From Pseudomonas promysalinigenes (GTDB lineage Bacteria > Pseudomonadota > Gammaproteobacteria > Pseudomonadales > Pseudomonadaceae), in contig NZ_CP077094.1 in assembly GCF_014269025.2 (NCBI RefSeq), forward strand, positions 2,108,001-2,172,000: DNA of 64,000 bases, in the 5' to 3' direction. The translations under genes were made by a program, and so were the position numbers. The notes beneath the pieces were generated by a model. That model was not told the DNA's origin and did not search any database. It saw nothing but the letters and a program-made list of their open reading frames with translations. Positions 1 through 9,917 of the stretch are shown piece by piece (position 1 is the first letter of the stretch; every line of letters starts with the position of its first letter).

Positions 1-70
1 CTTGCAGCAACGCGTGCTGATCAACGTTGGGCAACGCTCCATCGACACGCGGGTCGTAGAGGATGTTCAT
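1..70 (-). CDS. glcD: Glycolate oxidase subunit GlcD, N-terminal fragment (likely)
   Basis: Only the first 23 codons are in the window; the gene runs off the left edge. The reading frame begins MNILYDPRVDGALPNVDQHA, which matches the opening of Pseudomonas GlcD as I remember it. GlcD is the FAD-linked subunit that oxidises glycolate to glyoxylate. The fragment is too short to show the FAD-binding domain. The usual divergent glcC regulator is not found to the right: bases 71-271 hold no convincing gene. The identification rests on N-terminal similarity alone. Confidence 0.5.
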   Translation of the reverse strand, partial: MNILYDPRVDGALPNVDQHALLQ

Positions 71-271
71 GGGCTGCACTCGATGGCTTTTGTTTTTATT
101 GGCAAGCCGACCAGTCCCTGCCAAGGTTGCGCGCTGCAGGGCAGAGCGGGGCGAACGACTGAGTATAGAAGACCGGTTTGAATTAGCGCAGGCGCTGCAG
201 GGAAGGCTCGACACCTTGGGTGCCTATCGTTTGGCAACCAAGATGTCGAGGGTCAGGGGTTGGGATGAATA

Positions 272-589
272 TCAATGATGGGCCAGGGGGTCATCCTGGG
301 AAAGAATGGCTTTGGCCAACTCTTCATCACTGGCTTGCAAGCCAGGGTTGTCCTTACGCACCTGCTCCAGCGCGGACTCGACATAGGCGCCACGGATGCT
401 ACCACCGCTGGCCACGAACGCAGAAAGCTCGTCGCGTGCAGGGATGATGCGTTTATCGTCTTTGAAGGTGGAATACAGCGATGCGGAAACACCTGCCGAA
501 GTTGCCACGTCGCCCGCATCAACGCGGGCCAGGGCAGCACCGGCAGGCAACAGAAGCAGCAGCGCAGGGGCAATGAGTAGGTGGCGCAT
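272..589 (-). CDS. DUF2388 domain-containing secreted protein
   Basis: 105-residue protein with a clean signal peptide (MRHLLIAPALLLLLPAGAALA) and a mature part with the DUF2388 pattern: a serine/threonine-rich start, then 'TFKDDKRIIPARDELSAFVAS', then 'IRGAYVESAL' and a C-terminal 'ASDEELAKAIL'. The ATG at 589 was chosen over an upstream one because the signal peptide begins there and GAGAA lies just upstream. The family is small, periplasmic and almost confined to Pseudomonas, where copies often occur in groups. Its function is unknown. It lies between the glcD fragment and a broken lipoprotein gene, with no obvious operon. Confidence 0.8.
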   Translation of the reverse strand: MRHLLIAPALLLLLPAGAALARVDAGDVATSAGVSASLYSTFKDDKRIIPARDELSAFVASGGSIRGAYVESALEQVRKDNPGLQASDEELAKAILSQDDPLAHH

Positions 590-689
590 GTCGAGTTCTC
601 CAGTAGCAGCAAGCATTAGGGAAGAAACCACTCTTCCATAGGATAGCGCCGCACTGGCGGGAGTTCCCTATGCCGGACCCCGGTTGTCG

Positions 690-1288
690 TTACACCTTGC
701 CGCTCAGCAAACGTTGCAGGGACTGATCGAAATCGCGCAGGGCGTCGGCTTTTGCCGCTGCTTCGTTTTCCAGTAGCCGTGCCGTGCTGTCGACATTTTT
801 GCGTGCTCGCCCTTCGGCGCGGCCGATGTAGCTGAGTTGGCTGTCGAAAAAGCGCGCCACCACACGGCTCTCGACGTCGGCTGTGGCCAGGCGGCTTTCG
901 CTGTCCAGCAGCACGATCACATCCGGCTGGTCGGCCAGCAGGCTGTCGAGGTCTTCATAGAACCTAACCTCGGCGAACTGTTGCGCCAGCGAATGCGCTA
1001 GCCAGTCGTAGGCTTGGCTACCCCCGCGCAGGGTGGCCACTGCAATACTGCGCGGCGGCGCTGCAGTCTGCGCCTGCCCTCGGTGCTGTTGCAGATAGCC
1101 AAGGGTAGTTTGCGTGTCGCGCCCCAACAGCACGGCCACATGTTGCCCCGGCGCCAGGGCGAGGCTGGAAAGGGCGGTGGCTGAATAGAAATGCCCTTCA
1201 GGCTCGGCGCCCGAAGGCTGGCCGAGGTGGTGCACCCCGCCAGGGCAGCGAACAAAGCGAGCAAGGCAGCGAGCATGCCGGTTTTCAT
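690..1288 (-). pseudogene. Predicted lipoprotein gene split by a -1 frameshift
   Basis: A start at 1288 opens a lipoprotein signal (MKTGMLAALLALFAALAGC, lipobox LAGC) that runs in one frame to about 1190. The rest of the protein (from GHFYSATALSSLALAPG to the stop at 690, roughly 165 residues) is in a different frame that has no signal of its own. Adding one G to the GGG run near 1195 would join them as ...APSLKGHFYSATAL.... So either the gene is a recent pseudogene or the assembly lost one base in a homopolymer. The C-terminal part looks like an intact soluble domain of unknown function. I do not recognise a named family. Confidence 0.7.
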
Positions 1289-1389
1289 GGGTAGCGTCTC
1301 ATCGATCCGTGGATGCCGCCATCTTGCGCCGGTCGTCCCAGCAGCGGAACTCGATGGCATTCATGGTGGCTATCGACAAGGTCGATGGA

Positions 1390-2298
1390 TCAGCTTGGGC
1401 TGGCCATATATTGCAGGATGCGCTCGCGCAGCCAGCGCTCGGCAGGGTCGTTGTCTTGGGCACCACTCCACACCATCGACAACTCGGCTTCGGAGATCTC
1501 GAACGGGGCGGGGTCGGCTCGCAGATTGCCATCGTCGGCCAGTGCGCAGGCGGCGTAGTCGGGCACGGTGGCGATCATTTCGGTATTGCGCAGCAGGGCG
1601 CGCAGGCTGCCGAACTGCGGCACAGCCAGCACTACCTTGCGGCAGCGGCCTATCCGCGCCAAATCCAGGTCGATGTTGCCACTCATGTCACCGGAGAACG
1701 ACACCATCACATGGGGGCGGGCGCAGTACTCGTCGAGCGTCAATGGGCCGGGGCGGTCGTCAGCACGCAGTACTCTCACGCCGATATCGCGCAATTTGCG
1801 CCGTTTGGCAGTGGCCGGCAGATCGGTGGTGTAGCTGATGCCCACCGAAATCTCGCCGCTGGCCAACAGGCCTGGCATCAACAGAAAGTTGGCGCGGCGC
1901 ACTACCACACTGATGTCCGGCGCCTCTTCGCGCAAGGCTTGCAGCAGGGCGGGGAACAGGCCGAACTCGGCGTCATCCGACAGGCCCAGACGGAACTGAT
2001 TGCAGCTGCTGGCCGGGTCGAAGTCGCGGGCGCGGCTGATGGCAGAAGAAATCACATCCATCGCTGGCCCCAATTCAGCGAAAATTTGCAGGGCCCGCGG
2101 CGTCGGCTCCATGGCGCGGCCGCTGCGGATCAATAGCGGGTCGTCGAACAGTTCGCGCAGCCGGGCCAGCGCAGCGCTGACGGTGGATTGCGTAATGAAC
2201 AGCTTTTCGCCGACGCGGGTCAGGTTGCGCTCGATCATCAAGGCTTCGAACAGCACCAGCAGGTTCATGTCGACACGGCGCAGGTCGTTGCGGTTCAT
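1390..2298 (-). CDS. LysR-family transcriptional regulator
   Basis: 302 residues, normal LysR length. The N-terminal winged helix-turn-helix is clear (residues about 8-67: MNLLVLFEALMIERNLTRVG, then ITQSTVSAALARLRELFDDPLLIR), followed by a periplasmic-binding-like effector domain. The 'DMNLL..F..L' and 'L..LF.DPL..R' pattern belongs to the NodD/LeuO/SyrM-like branch. It is divergent from katG with 301 bp between the starts, so it could act on katG or on itself, but the katG promoter shows a better OxyR-type signature. The effector is unknown. Confidence 0.85.
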   Translation of the reverse strand: MNRNDLRRVDMNLLVLFEALMIERNLTRVGEKLFITQSTVSAALARLRELFDDPLLIRSGRAMEPTPRALQIFAELGPAMDVISSAISRARDFDPASSCNQFRLGLSDDAEFGLFPALLQALREEAPDISVVVRRANFLLMPGLLASGEISVGISYTTDLPATAKRRKLRDIGVRVLRADDRPGPLTLDEYCARPHVMVSFSGDMSGNIDLDLARIGRCRKVVLAVPQFGSLRALLRNTEMIATVPDYAACALADDGNLRADPAPFEISEAELSMVWSGAQDNDPAERWLRERILQYMASPS

Positions 2299-2371
2299 GG
2301 GGCTTGGCTCACCGGGGCAGAGGGGTTGGCTGTGTATTGAAGCACGTCGGCGGCCGTTGTGCAGAAGATGA

Positions 2372-2436
2372 ATGCGTCGCGGCTATCAGCCTGCTAGAGC
2401 CACTCTATTAGACCTCTGCCCAAGCTCGGCTAGTCT
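2372..2436 (+). promoter_or_regulatory. Candidate OxyR site and katG promoter
   Basis: CTAT (2383), CTAG (2394) and CTAT (2405) are spaced exactly 11 bp apart, and ATGC at 2372 keeps the phase. This approximates the OxyR pattern ATAG-N7-CTAT-N7-ATAG-N7-CTAT (13 of 16 positions). It abuts a weak -35 (TTAGAC, 2408-2413) and, after 17 bp, a weak -10 (TAGTCT, 2431-2436). A poor core promoter next to an OxyR site is what an activator-dependent catalase gene would have. The leader to the katG ATG would be about 155 nt. The rest of the 301-bp gap shows nothing else. Confidence 0.45.
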
Positions 2437-2593
2437 TTGTTCTGGCCCTGCGAAATCACCGATTGAGCACTTCGCAAGCCGTCTCGGCGCGTGGCCGACC
2501 TGACCTGATGAGGGGGTAGGCAAAAAGCCTTGAGCAGGACTCCAACACTACCTCGCCTACACCGGTAAATCTGGATAACCGACCCAAAGGTAA

Positions 2594-4855
<2,262 letters not shown>

Positions 4856-4862
4856 ACACCAG

Positions 4863-4890
4863 TGGGGCGCTTGCGCCCCATCTGCTTTTT
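4863..4890 (+). terminator. Rho-independent terminator of katG
   Basis: TGGGGCG-CTTG-CGCCCCA forms a perfect 7-bp stem with a four-base loop, 8 bases after the katG stop. TCTGCTTTTT follows. Confidence 0.85.
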
Positions 4891-5094
4891 GAGGGGATCA
4901 CGACGGGGCAGGGCGCTTGGCGCCAAGTGCCCATAGAGTCAGCAGCTATATCAAGCCGCTGCTGCGCAGCGCGCCGCGTTCGGTATCGGGCCTAGCGCCG
5001 TATCGGTCACGGTCCACTGCACTGAGCTGGCTGTGCGGCAAGGTCCACTGACAGTGCCTGCCAAGTCCGTTCAAGGTGCCTGCAAGGCGGCTTC

Positions 5095-5655
5095 TCAGGC
5101 GCTGCGACGCAGTGCGTGGTGACTCGCGAATAGCGGTACTGCGCGTTCGGCAGCCAACCGGATACGTGCCCCAAGTGCGTCGCTGGCCACCTTGTATTCG
5201 GCAAGCTCAGCTTGGCTTGCGTAGACGCCAATCGGCAGGGTCAAGGCCTGAAGGAAGCTGAACAGCGGGCGTAGTTGGTGGTCGAGCACCAGTGCGTGAC
5301 GTTCGCTGCCGCCAGTCGCGGCGAGCAGCACTGGGGTGTCGATCAGAGCGTCTTGGCCGATCAGGTCGAACAAATGCTTGAAATGGCCTGGGAAGCTCCC
5401 ACGGTAGACCGGTGTGGCAACTACCAGCAAATCGGCCCTTTCCACCTGGCGCAACTGTTGCTCGACAGTATCCGGCAGTTCACTACGCCATAATGCGGCA
5501 CCCAGCGGTCGAGCGATGTCGCCTAGCTCGATGAGATGGGGCTTGATGTGCAAATGCTGGCCCAACTCCTCGAGGATGGCCTCCGTGAGGGCCAGCGTGC
5601 GTGAAGGGCGGCTGGTGCCGCCGGAAAGGGCGACGACGTTCAGTGGGGTGCTCAT
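5095..5655 (-). CDS. msuE: NADH-dependent FMN reductase MsuE
   Basis: 186-residue flavodoxin-like NAD(P)H:FMN reductase. It supplies reduced FMN to two-component monooxygenases (MsuD, SsuD, SfnG type) that release sulfite from sulfonates and sulfones when sulfate is scarce. Seen: N-terminal VVALSGGTSRPSRT (FMN phosphate loop), 'ATPVYRGSFPGHFKHLFDLI' and 'LLAATGGSERHALVLDHQLRPLFSF', all typical of MsuE. Two ATGs (5661, 5655) follow GGAGAC; the second gives the better 8-base spacing. No msuD or msuC lies beside it, so its monooxygenase partner is elsewhere. A sigma-54-type promoter sits upstream. Confidence 0.9.
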   Translation of the reverse strand: MSTPLNVVALSGGTSRPSRTLALTEAILEELGQHLHIKPHLIELGDIARPLGAALWRSELPDTVEQQLRQVERADLLVVATPVYRGSFPGHFKHLFDLIGQDALIDTPVLLAATGGSERHALVLDHQLRPLFSFLQALTLPIGVYASQAELAEYKVASDALGARIRLAAERAVPLFASHHALRRSA

Positions 5656-5698
5656 CGGCATGTCTCCAGTTCGGTTAGAGTGTGGGGGACTTTGCTCG

Positions 5699-5714
5699 AG
5701 CAATCGTCGTACCG
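5699..5714 (-). promoter_or_regulatory. Candidate sigma-54 (-24/-12) promoter of msuE
   Basis: Reading leftward, CGGTACGACGATTGCT has GG and GC separated by exactly 10 bases and ends in TTGCT, close to the consensus TGGCACG-N4-TTGCT. Transcription would start near 5688, about 33 nt before msuE. This fits the known use of sigma-54 and the SfnR activator for sulfur-scavenging genes in Pseudomonas. The link to SfnR is inferred. Confidence 0.55.
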
Positions 5715-5879
5715 GGGTATAAAACTATGAGGATCAACCGCTTGGCCTTCAGTAGCCGGGACTGGGTGTTATGTGTGCGTGATCACGGTTGATGAGGTAT
5801 TGCGCTGCGGGCAGTTGGCCCATGAGGCAGCTGCGCAGTTGGTCGACGTTATAACGCGGCTAGGCAGCGTTAAGAAGAA

Positions 5880-5899
5880 ATAAGAATTCATATTCTTAT
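5880..5899. repeat. Perfect inverted repeat ATAAGAAT-TCAT-ATTCTTAT
   Basis: Two perfect 8-bp arms around TCAT, in an AT-rich pocket of the 298-bp gap between msuE and the ABC permease. It is about 165 bp upstream of the putative msuE sigma-54 promoter, a normal distance for an enhancer-binding protein. It could be an activator site for msuE, or a terminator-like or remnant sequence behind the permease gene, whose stop is only 55 bp away. Confidence 0.45.
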
Positions 5900-5953
5900 T
5901 CCTTCCTGTTTTTTCGTCTCGTCTGCGTGATCACTGCGCGCCAATCACCAACG

Positions 5954-6802
5954 TTATCGAGCTTTGCGACCATACGCCTGGCTGATTCGGTCGATGACCA
6001 TCGCCAGCGCAACAATGGCCAACCCGGCTTCGACGCCCTGGCCGACATTGAGCGTTTGAATGCCCGCCAGCACGTCTTCACCCAGCCCCCGGGCGCCGAT
6101 CATCGACGCCACCACCACCATCGACAACGCCATCATCACTGATTGATTGAGGCCGGCCATGATGCTGGGCAAGGCCAGTGGCAGGGCAATCCGTCGCAAG
6201 CGCTGCCAGCGGCTAGCCCCCAAACCATGCGCGGCCTGCAGCAACGACGGGTCGATTTGGCTCAAACCCAGTTCCGTCAGGCGTACCAGCGGCGGCAGGG
6301 CATAGACGAGCGTGGCGAATATCGCTGGCACTTTGCCTAGGCCGAACAACATCAGGACCGGGATCAGGTAGACGAATGCTGGTAGCGTTTGCATCACGTC
6401 CAGTACAGGCATCAACACCCGCCTGGCCAGCGGGCGGGTGGCCAGCAAGATGCCCAGCGGCACACCAACCAGCACGCACAGGCCGGTACTGACCAGCACC
6501 AAGGCCAGGGTCTGCAGCAGCTTGTCCCACAACCCGAGCATGCCGATGAACGCGAGTAACCCGACCATCACTACGCTGCGCAGCAAGCTGCGGCTGGCAT
6601 GCCAGGCCATAAGGCCGACCAATACCAGCAGCAGCCACCAGGGAATCAGGCGCAGCAGGTTCTCAAGCCCCACCAAAAGCTGCAGCAACTGATCTGAAAT
6701 GCTGCGTAACTGGTCGCCATAGTGCACCACGAGCCAGTCGACCAGGCGATTGATTGCGTCGGCGAACGACACCTGAAGGGCTTCGGGGAAGCCTGCGCTC
6801 AT
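5954..6802 (-). CDS. ABC transporter permease, glycine betaine/choline (ProW) type
   Basis: 282 residues with several hydrophobic segments and the binding-protein-dependent permease domain. The EAA-like loop is 'LLQAAHGLGASRWQRLRRIALPLALPSI' (near residue 200), the contact site for an ATPase. The family imports quaternary amines such as betaine, choline or carnitine. The start at 6802 overlaps the stop of the binding-protein gene by ATGA, so translation is coupled. No ATPase gene follows: the next 298 bp are non-coding and then comes msuE. It must borrow an ATPase from elsewhere or be non-functional. Confidence 0.88.
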   Translation of the reverse strand: MSAGFPEALQVSFADAINRLVDWLVVHYGDQLRSISDQLLQLLVGLENLLRLIPWWLLLVLVGLMAWHASRSLLRSVVMVGLLAFIGMLGLWDKLLQTLALVLVSTGLCVLVGVPLGILLATRPLARRVLMPVLDVMQTLPAFVYLIPVLMLFGLGKVPAIFATLVYALPPLVRLTELGLSQIDPSLLQAAHGLGASRWQRLRRIALPLALPSIMAGLNQSVMMALSMVVVASMIGARGLGEDVLAGIQTLNVGQGVEAGLAIVALAMVIDRISQAYGRKAR

Positions 6803-7815
6803 AGGCTGGCCTCGACCTTGCTGGCGGCATCGGCGGGCAGCCAGGGCTTCCATACATCAGGGTTGGCGCGCAGGAAAGCGATCGCAGCATCGGTGGGCTT
6901 CTGGCGTTTGTCGCTCATTTCGGCCAGTGCCTTGTTCAGCCGGTCGATCGGCAGGTCGACTTTCTCGAAAACCGCTACCAAATCTGGGTAGCTGTCGCGA
7001 AATGCCTTGGAAACACCGATCGACAACTTGGCCGGCAATGACTGGCTGCCTTTGGGATCAGGGTTCTTGGCGTCTGTCAGGGTCGCCCATGCCGCCGCAT
7101 TGAAAGCCGGCTCCTGCAGGCGCACCAGGTCGTAGCGGCCAATCAACGGCGTCGGGCTCCAGTAATAGAACAACACCGGTTGCCCGCGGCGGATGGCCGA
7201 ATTGATTTCCGCGTCCAGCGCTGCGCCCGAGCCGCTGCGGAAATTGTTATACAGCCCATCCAGACCATAGGCCTTGAGCTTCTGCGAGTTGACCGTTTCC
7301 GAGGTCCAGCCGCTTGGGCTGTTGAGAAAGCGGCCTTTGTCTGGCATTTCAGGGTCGCGGAACACTTGCGGGTAGTCTTTGAGGTCTTCGACGCTGCGCA
7401 AAGTCGGTGCCAGTGGCTTCAAACCACGGGCCGGGTCGCCCTTGATCACATAGGCCGGTACCCACCAGCCTTCTTCGGCGTTTTTCACTGTGTCGCCCAA
7501 GGCAAAGACCTGCCCGGCCTGTTCGGCTTTGACCCAAGCAGGGCTGCGCCCGGCCCACTCTTCGGCGATCACTTGCAGGTCGTTGCGCGCCAGGGCCACT
7601 TCCATACTCACGGTGCTGCCGGGCAGGGTGTCGGTGGGGTAGCCGAAACCGTGCTCGACGATATGGCGCAGTATTTCCGTGGTCAAAGCGCCGCTTTCCC
7701 AGCCGATGGCGCCAAAGTGGATAGGTTTTACTGGCTCTGCCGAAGCGGCGCTGCCCGTGCTGGCCAGGCCCATGGCAAGCATCAGGCTGGCCAGCAACGC
7801 TGGAAACTTCCTCAT
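6799..7815 (-). CDS. ABC transporter substrate-binding protein, glycine betaine/choline (OpuAC/ProX) type
   Basis: 338 residues with a signal peptide (MRKFPALLASLMLAMGLASTGSAASA). The mature domain begins 'KPIHFGAIGWESGALTTEIL', the usual opening of OpuAC/ProX binding proteins, with several tryptophans (W in 'AEEWAGRSPAW', 'EEGWWVPAY', 'SGWTSE') of the kind that cage a quaternary ammonium group. 'FYYWSPTPLIGRYDLVRL' is also typical. First gene of a two-gene operon with the overlapping permease gene. The exact ligand cannot be read from the sequence. Confidence 0.9.
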   Translation of the reverse strand: MRKFPALLASLMLAMGLASTGSAASAEPVKPIHFGAIGWESGALTTEILRHIVEHGFGYPTDTLPGSTVSMEVALARNDLQVIAEEWAGRSPAWVKAEQAGQVFALGDTVKNAEEGWWVPAYVIKGDPARGLKPLAPTLRSVEDLKDYPQVFRDPEMPDKGRFLNSPSGWTSETVNSQKLKAYGLDGLYNNFRSGSGAALDAEINSAIRRGQPVLFYYWSPTPLIGRYDLVRLQEPAFNAAAWATLTDAKNPDPKGSQSLPAKLSIGVSKAFRDSYPDLVAVFEKVDLPIDRLNKALAEMSDKRQKPTDAAIAFLRANPDVWKPWLPADAASKVEASL

Positions 7816-7976
7816 TCGAACCTCTCAAGTATTGCCGTGCGGATCGGGCAAGTGTAGCCAACGCCCTCGTGTTGCCCAGGCCAAGCGCTGGAACGACTTC
7901 AGCCTGCGTGCTCGGCTGCAGATTCATGAGACTGGCAAGCCGCGCCCAACCGGGCCGTGGTCTACAGGAGCTACTC

Positions 7977-9917
7977 ATGAGCCTTGAGCTGGATTTCGTG
8001 TACTACCGTAATTTCACCTTCGATGGGAAGTTTCACATGCGCTGCATCGGTGACGACTTGCCCAAGGTCAAGTCCATCCACTATCTGCTGGAGCGCAAAA
8101 CCCCTGACGGCGACATCGTTCACCTGGACGGCGTTACAGTGCCTTCCCAAACCACTAGCGCCAAGGTCGCCAACTATGGCTGCCCTGCGACTCTGAGCTG
8201 CGATGTGCGTGCCGGCCACTACCTGATAACCCCCAAAGTGCGTTTGGTCGATAGCGCGGCGCTGCAACTGGAGCCTGCACTGCTGGACAACGGTATCTTG
8301 CGCCTGGCGTCGTTCGTCGTGCAGGTTGCCGAGAGTGAGTTGACCCGGCGCATCCTTGATCGCGTGCCATTGCCTGCTCAGGCAGAGCGTCGCAAGCGCC
8401 AAGTGTCTGACCCTATGCCGGTCAGGTTCCCTTACCAGCCAGAGGGCCAGCGCTACCCGCCGTTGATCCTGGTTTTTCAGCAGGGAGGTTTCGCCCGTTT
8501 GATGGCCGACCTGCAGCCTGACTCGGCGTCGCTTCTGCAACGCCACTGGCCGGGGCTTGCCCGGATGATCGATGTACAACCCTTCTTGAACGCACAAGAG
8601 CGCAACGATGAGCGCTTTGCGGTGCTGGCCAACCATTATTGGCTGGAACAGCCTGCGAGCATGTCCAACGCTACCTTCGTCGCACTGATCCAGAGCCTGG
8701 AGGCATTGGATTACGTGGAGCAGACAGCCTTTGTGCCACCGCAGGTAGTGCCTGGTAATTTGTTTGCTCTGGGGGCTTCGGCGGTGTTCGCCACCTTACT
8801 GACGGGCGCCGCCTTCGTCGCCGGCAACAGGGCGCACAGCGAGGCGCAGCCGACTCCGGACTTCACCGCACTGCAACGCTACCTGAACGCACCGGACGCC
8901 CAGCAGAAGGGGCTGAACATTCGTAAAGCCTGGGAGGCGGGTGTCAATGGCAGGGGCGCGCGCGTGCATTTCTCGGACGCAGGCCTGTATTTCAACCATG
9001 AGGACCTGCGCGCCAACCCCAAACTCAAACTGATACCGCCGGCCGATAACAGCGATCAGAAGCACGGCACCGCTTCGGTGGGCATCCTGGTTGCCCGCGA
9101 CAACGGCTTTGGCATGACAGGCATCTGCCACGGCGCAGAGCTGTTCGTTTACGACAACCGAGCCAAGGACGCCGAGGGTCTTTCCCAGACCCTGAAAAAA
9201 ATGCTGGCCTATGTGAATCCGGGAGACATCGTTGCGGTCAATCGGCAGACAGCCAATATCAATGCGCTGGGTACGTTCCTGCCGTCGCTGCATGATCAGG
9301 CTTGGTGGGACGTCACCCGCGCGCTGACAGCCCGAGGTGCGGTGGTACTGAATGCGGCGTGCAATGGCACTTGGCAGGGTGACCCCAGGATAGCTACCAC
9401 TAAAGGTTATGGTGTTGACCTGGCACGGTTCAGCTATTTCGAGGATTTTGGCGATGCTGATGCGATTCTGGTAGGCGCCAGCCATTCATGGGATGGCAAG
9501 CCGCATCAGTATTCCAACTACAACTATCGCTACCGCATGCTCAATGCCTGGGGCGACAGCGTAGCCACCACGGGCTACGGCGATCTGCAGGATAGGAATG
9601 AGCACGACCGGGATTACACCGACAGCTACAGCGGCACCTCCAGTGCCACACCCCTGGTAACCGGGGCCTTGGCCCTTATCCAGGCCTACGCCATCGAAGA
9701 GCATCACCTCTACCTCAATGCCGACCAGATGCATCTGCTGGTCATGGAGTCGGGGTACAAGGATGCCACGCTGCCTCTGACCGATACGCTGCCAATGGGC
9801 GCCCGCCCGAATGTGCTGGGCGCCATGGCGTTGCTCGATCGCATCGTCCAGGCAGGGCGCTTCTACCTGCCAGACGAGGGCTACTGCAGCACCGATGACT
9901 GCACGGCCCAGGGCTAG
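7977..9917 (+). CDS. S8 (subtilisin-like) serine peptidase with unknown N-terminal domain
   Basis: 646 residues. AGGAG six bases before the ATG at 7977 fixes the start; the longer frame has no ribosome site. The C-terminal half is a subtilase with a complete catalytic set: Asp334 (HFSDAG), His363 (KHGTAS), likely oxyanion Asn463 (AACNGT) and Ser555 (SGTSSATP). Residues 1-250 match no family I know and may be a pro-domain or a targeting domain. There is no N-terminal signal peptide, but residues 261-283 ([22 protein letters not shown]) are a single hydrophobic stretch just before the peptidase. That would suit a membrane-anchored or internally signalled protease. Its stop codon overlaps, on the opposite strand, the stop of the convergent chemoreceptor gene. 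Confidence 0.85.
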   Translation: MSLELDFVYYRNFTFDGKFHMRCIGDDLPKVKSIHYLLERKTPDGDIVHLDGVTVPSQTTSAKVANYGCPATLSCDVRAGHYLITPKVRLVDSAALQLEPALLDNGILRLASFVVQVAESELTRRILDRVPLPAQAERRKRQVSDPMPVRFPYQPEGQRYPPLILVFQQGGFARLMADLQPDSASLLQRHWPGLARMIDVQPFLNAQERNDERFAVLANHYWLEQPASMSNATFVALIQSLEALDYVEQTAFVPPQVVPGNLFALGASAVFATLLTGAAFVAGNRAHSEAQPTPDFTALQRYLNAPDAQQKGLNIRKAWEAGVNGRGARVHFSDAGLYFNHEDLRANPKLKLIPPADNSDQKHGTASVGILVARDNGFGMTGICHGAELFVYDNRAKDAEGLSQTLKKMLAYVNPGDIVAVNRQTANINALGTFLPSLHDQAWWDVTRALTARGAVVLNAACNGTWQGDPRIATTKGYGVDLARFSYFEDFGDADAILVGASHSWDGKPHQYSNYNYRYRMLNAWGDSVATTGYGDLQDRNEHDRDYTDSYSGTSSATPLVTGALALIQAYAIEEHHLYLNADQMHLLVMESGYKDATLPLTDTLPMGARPNVLGAMALLDRIVQAGRFYLPDEGYCSTDDCTAQG

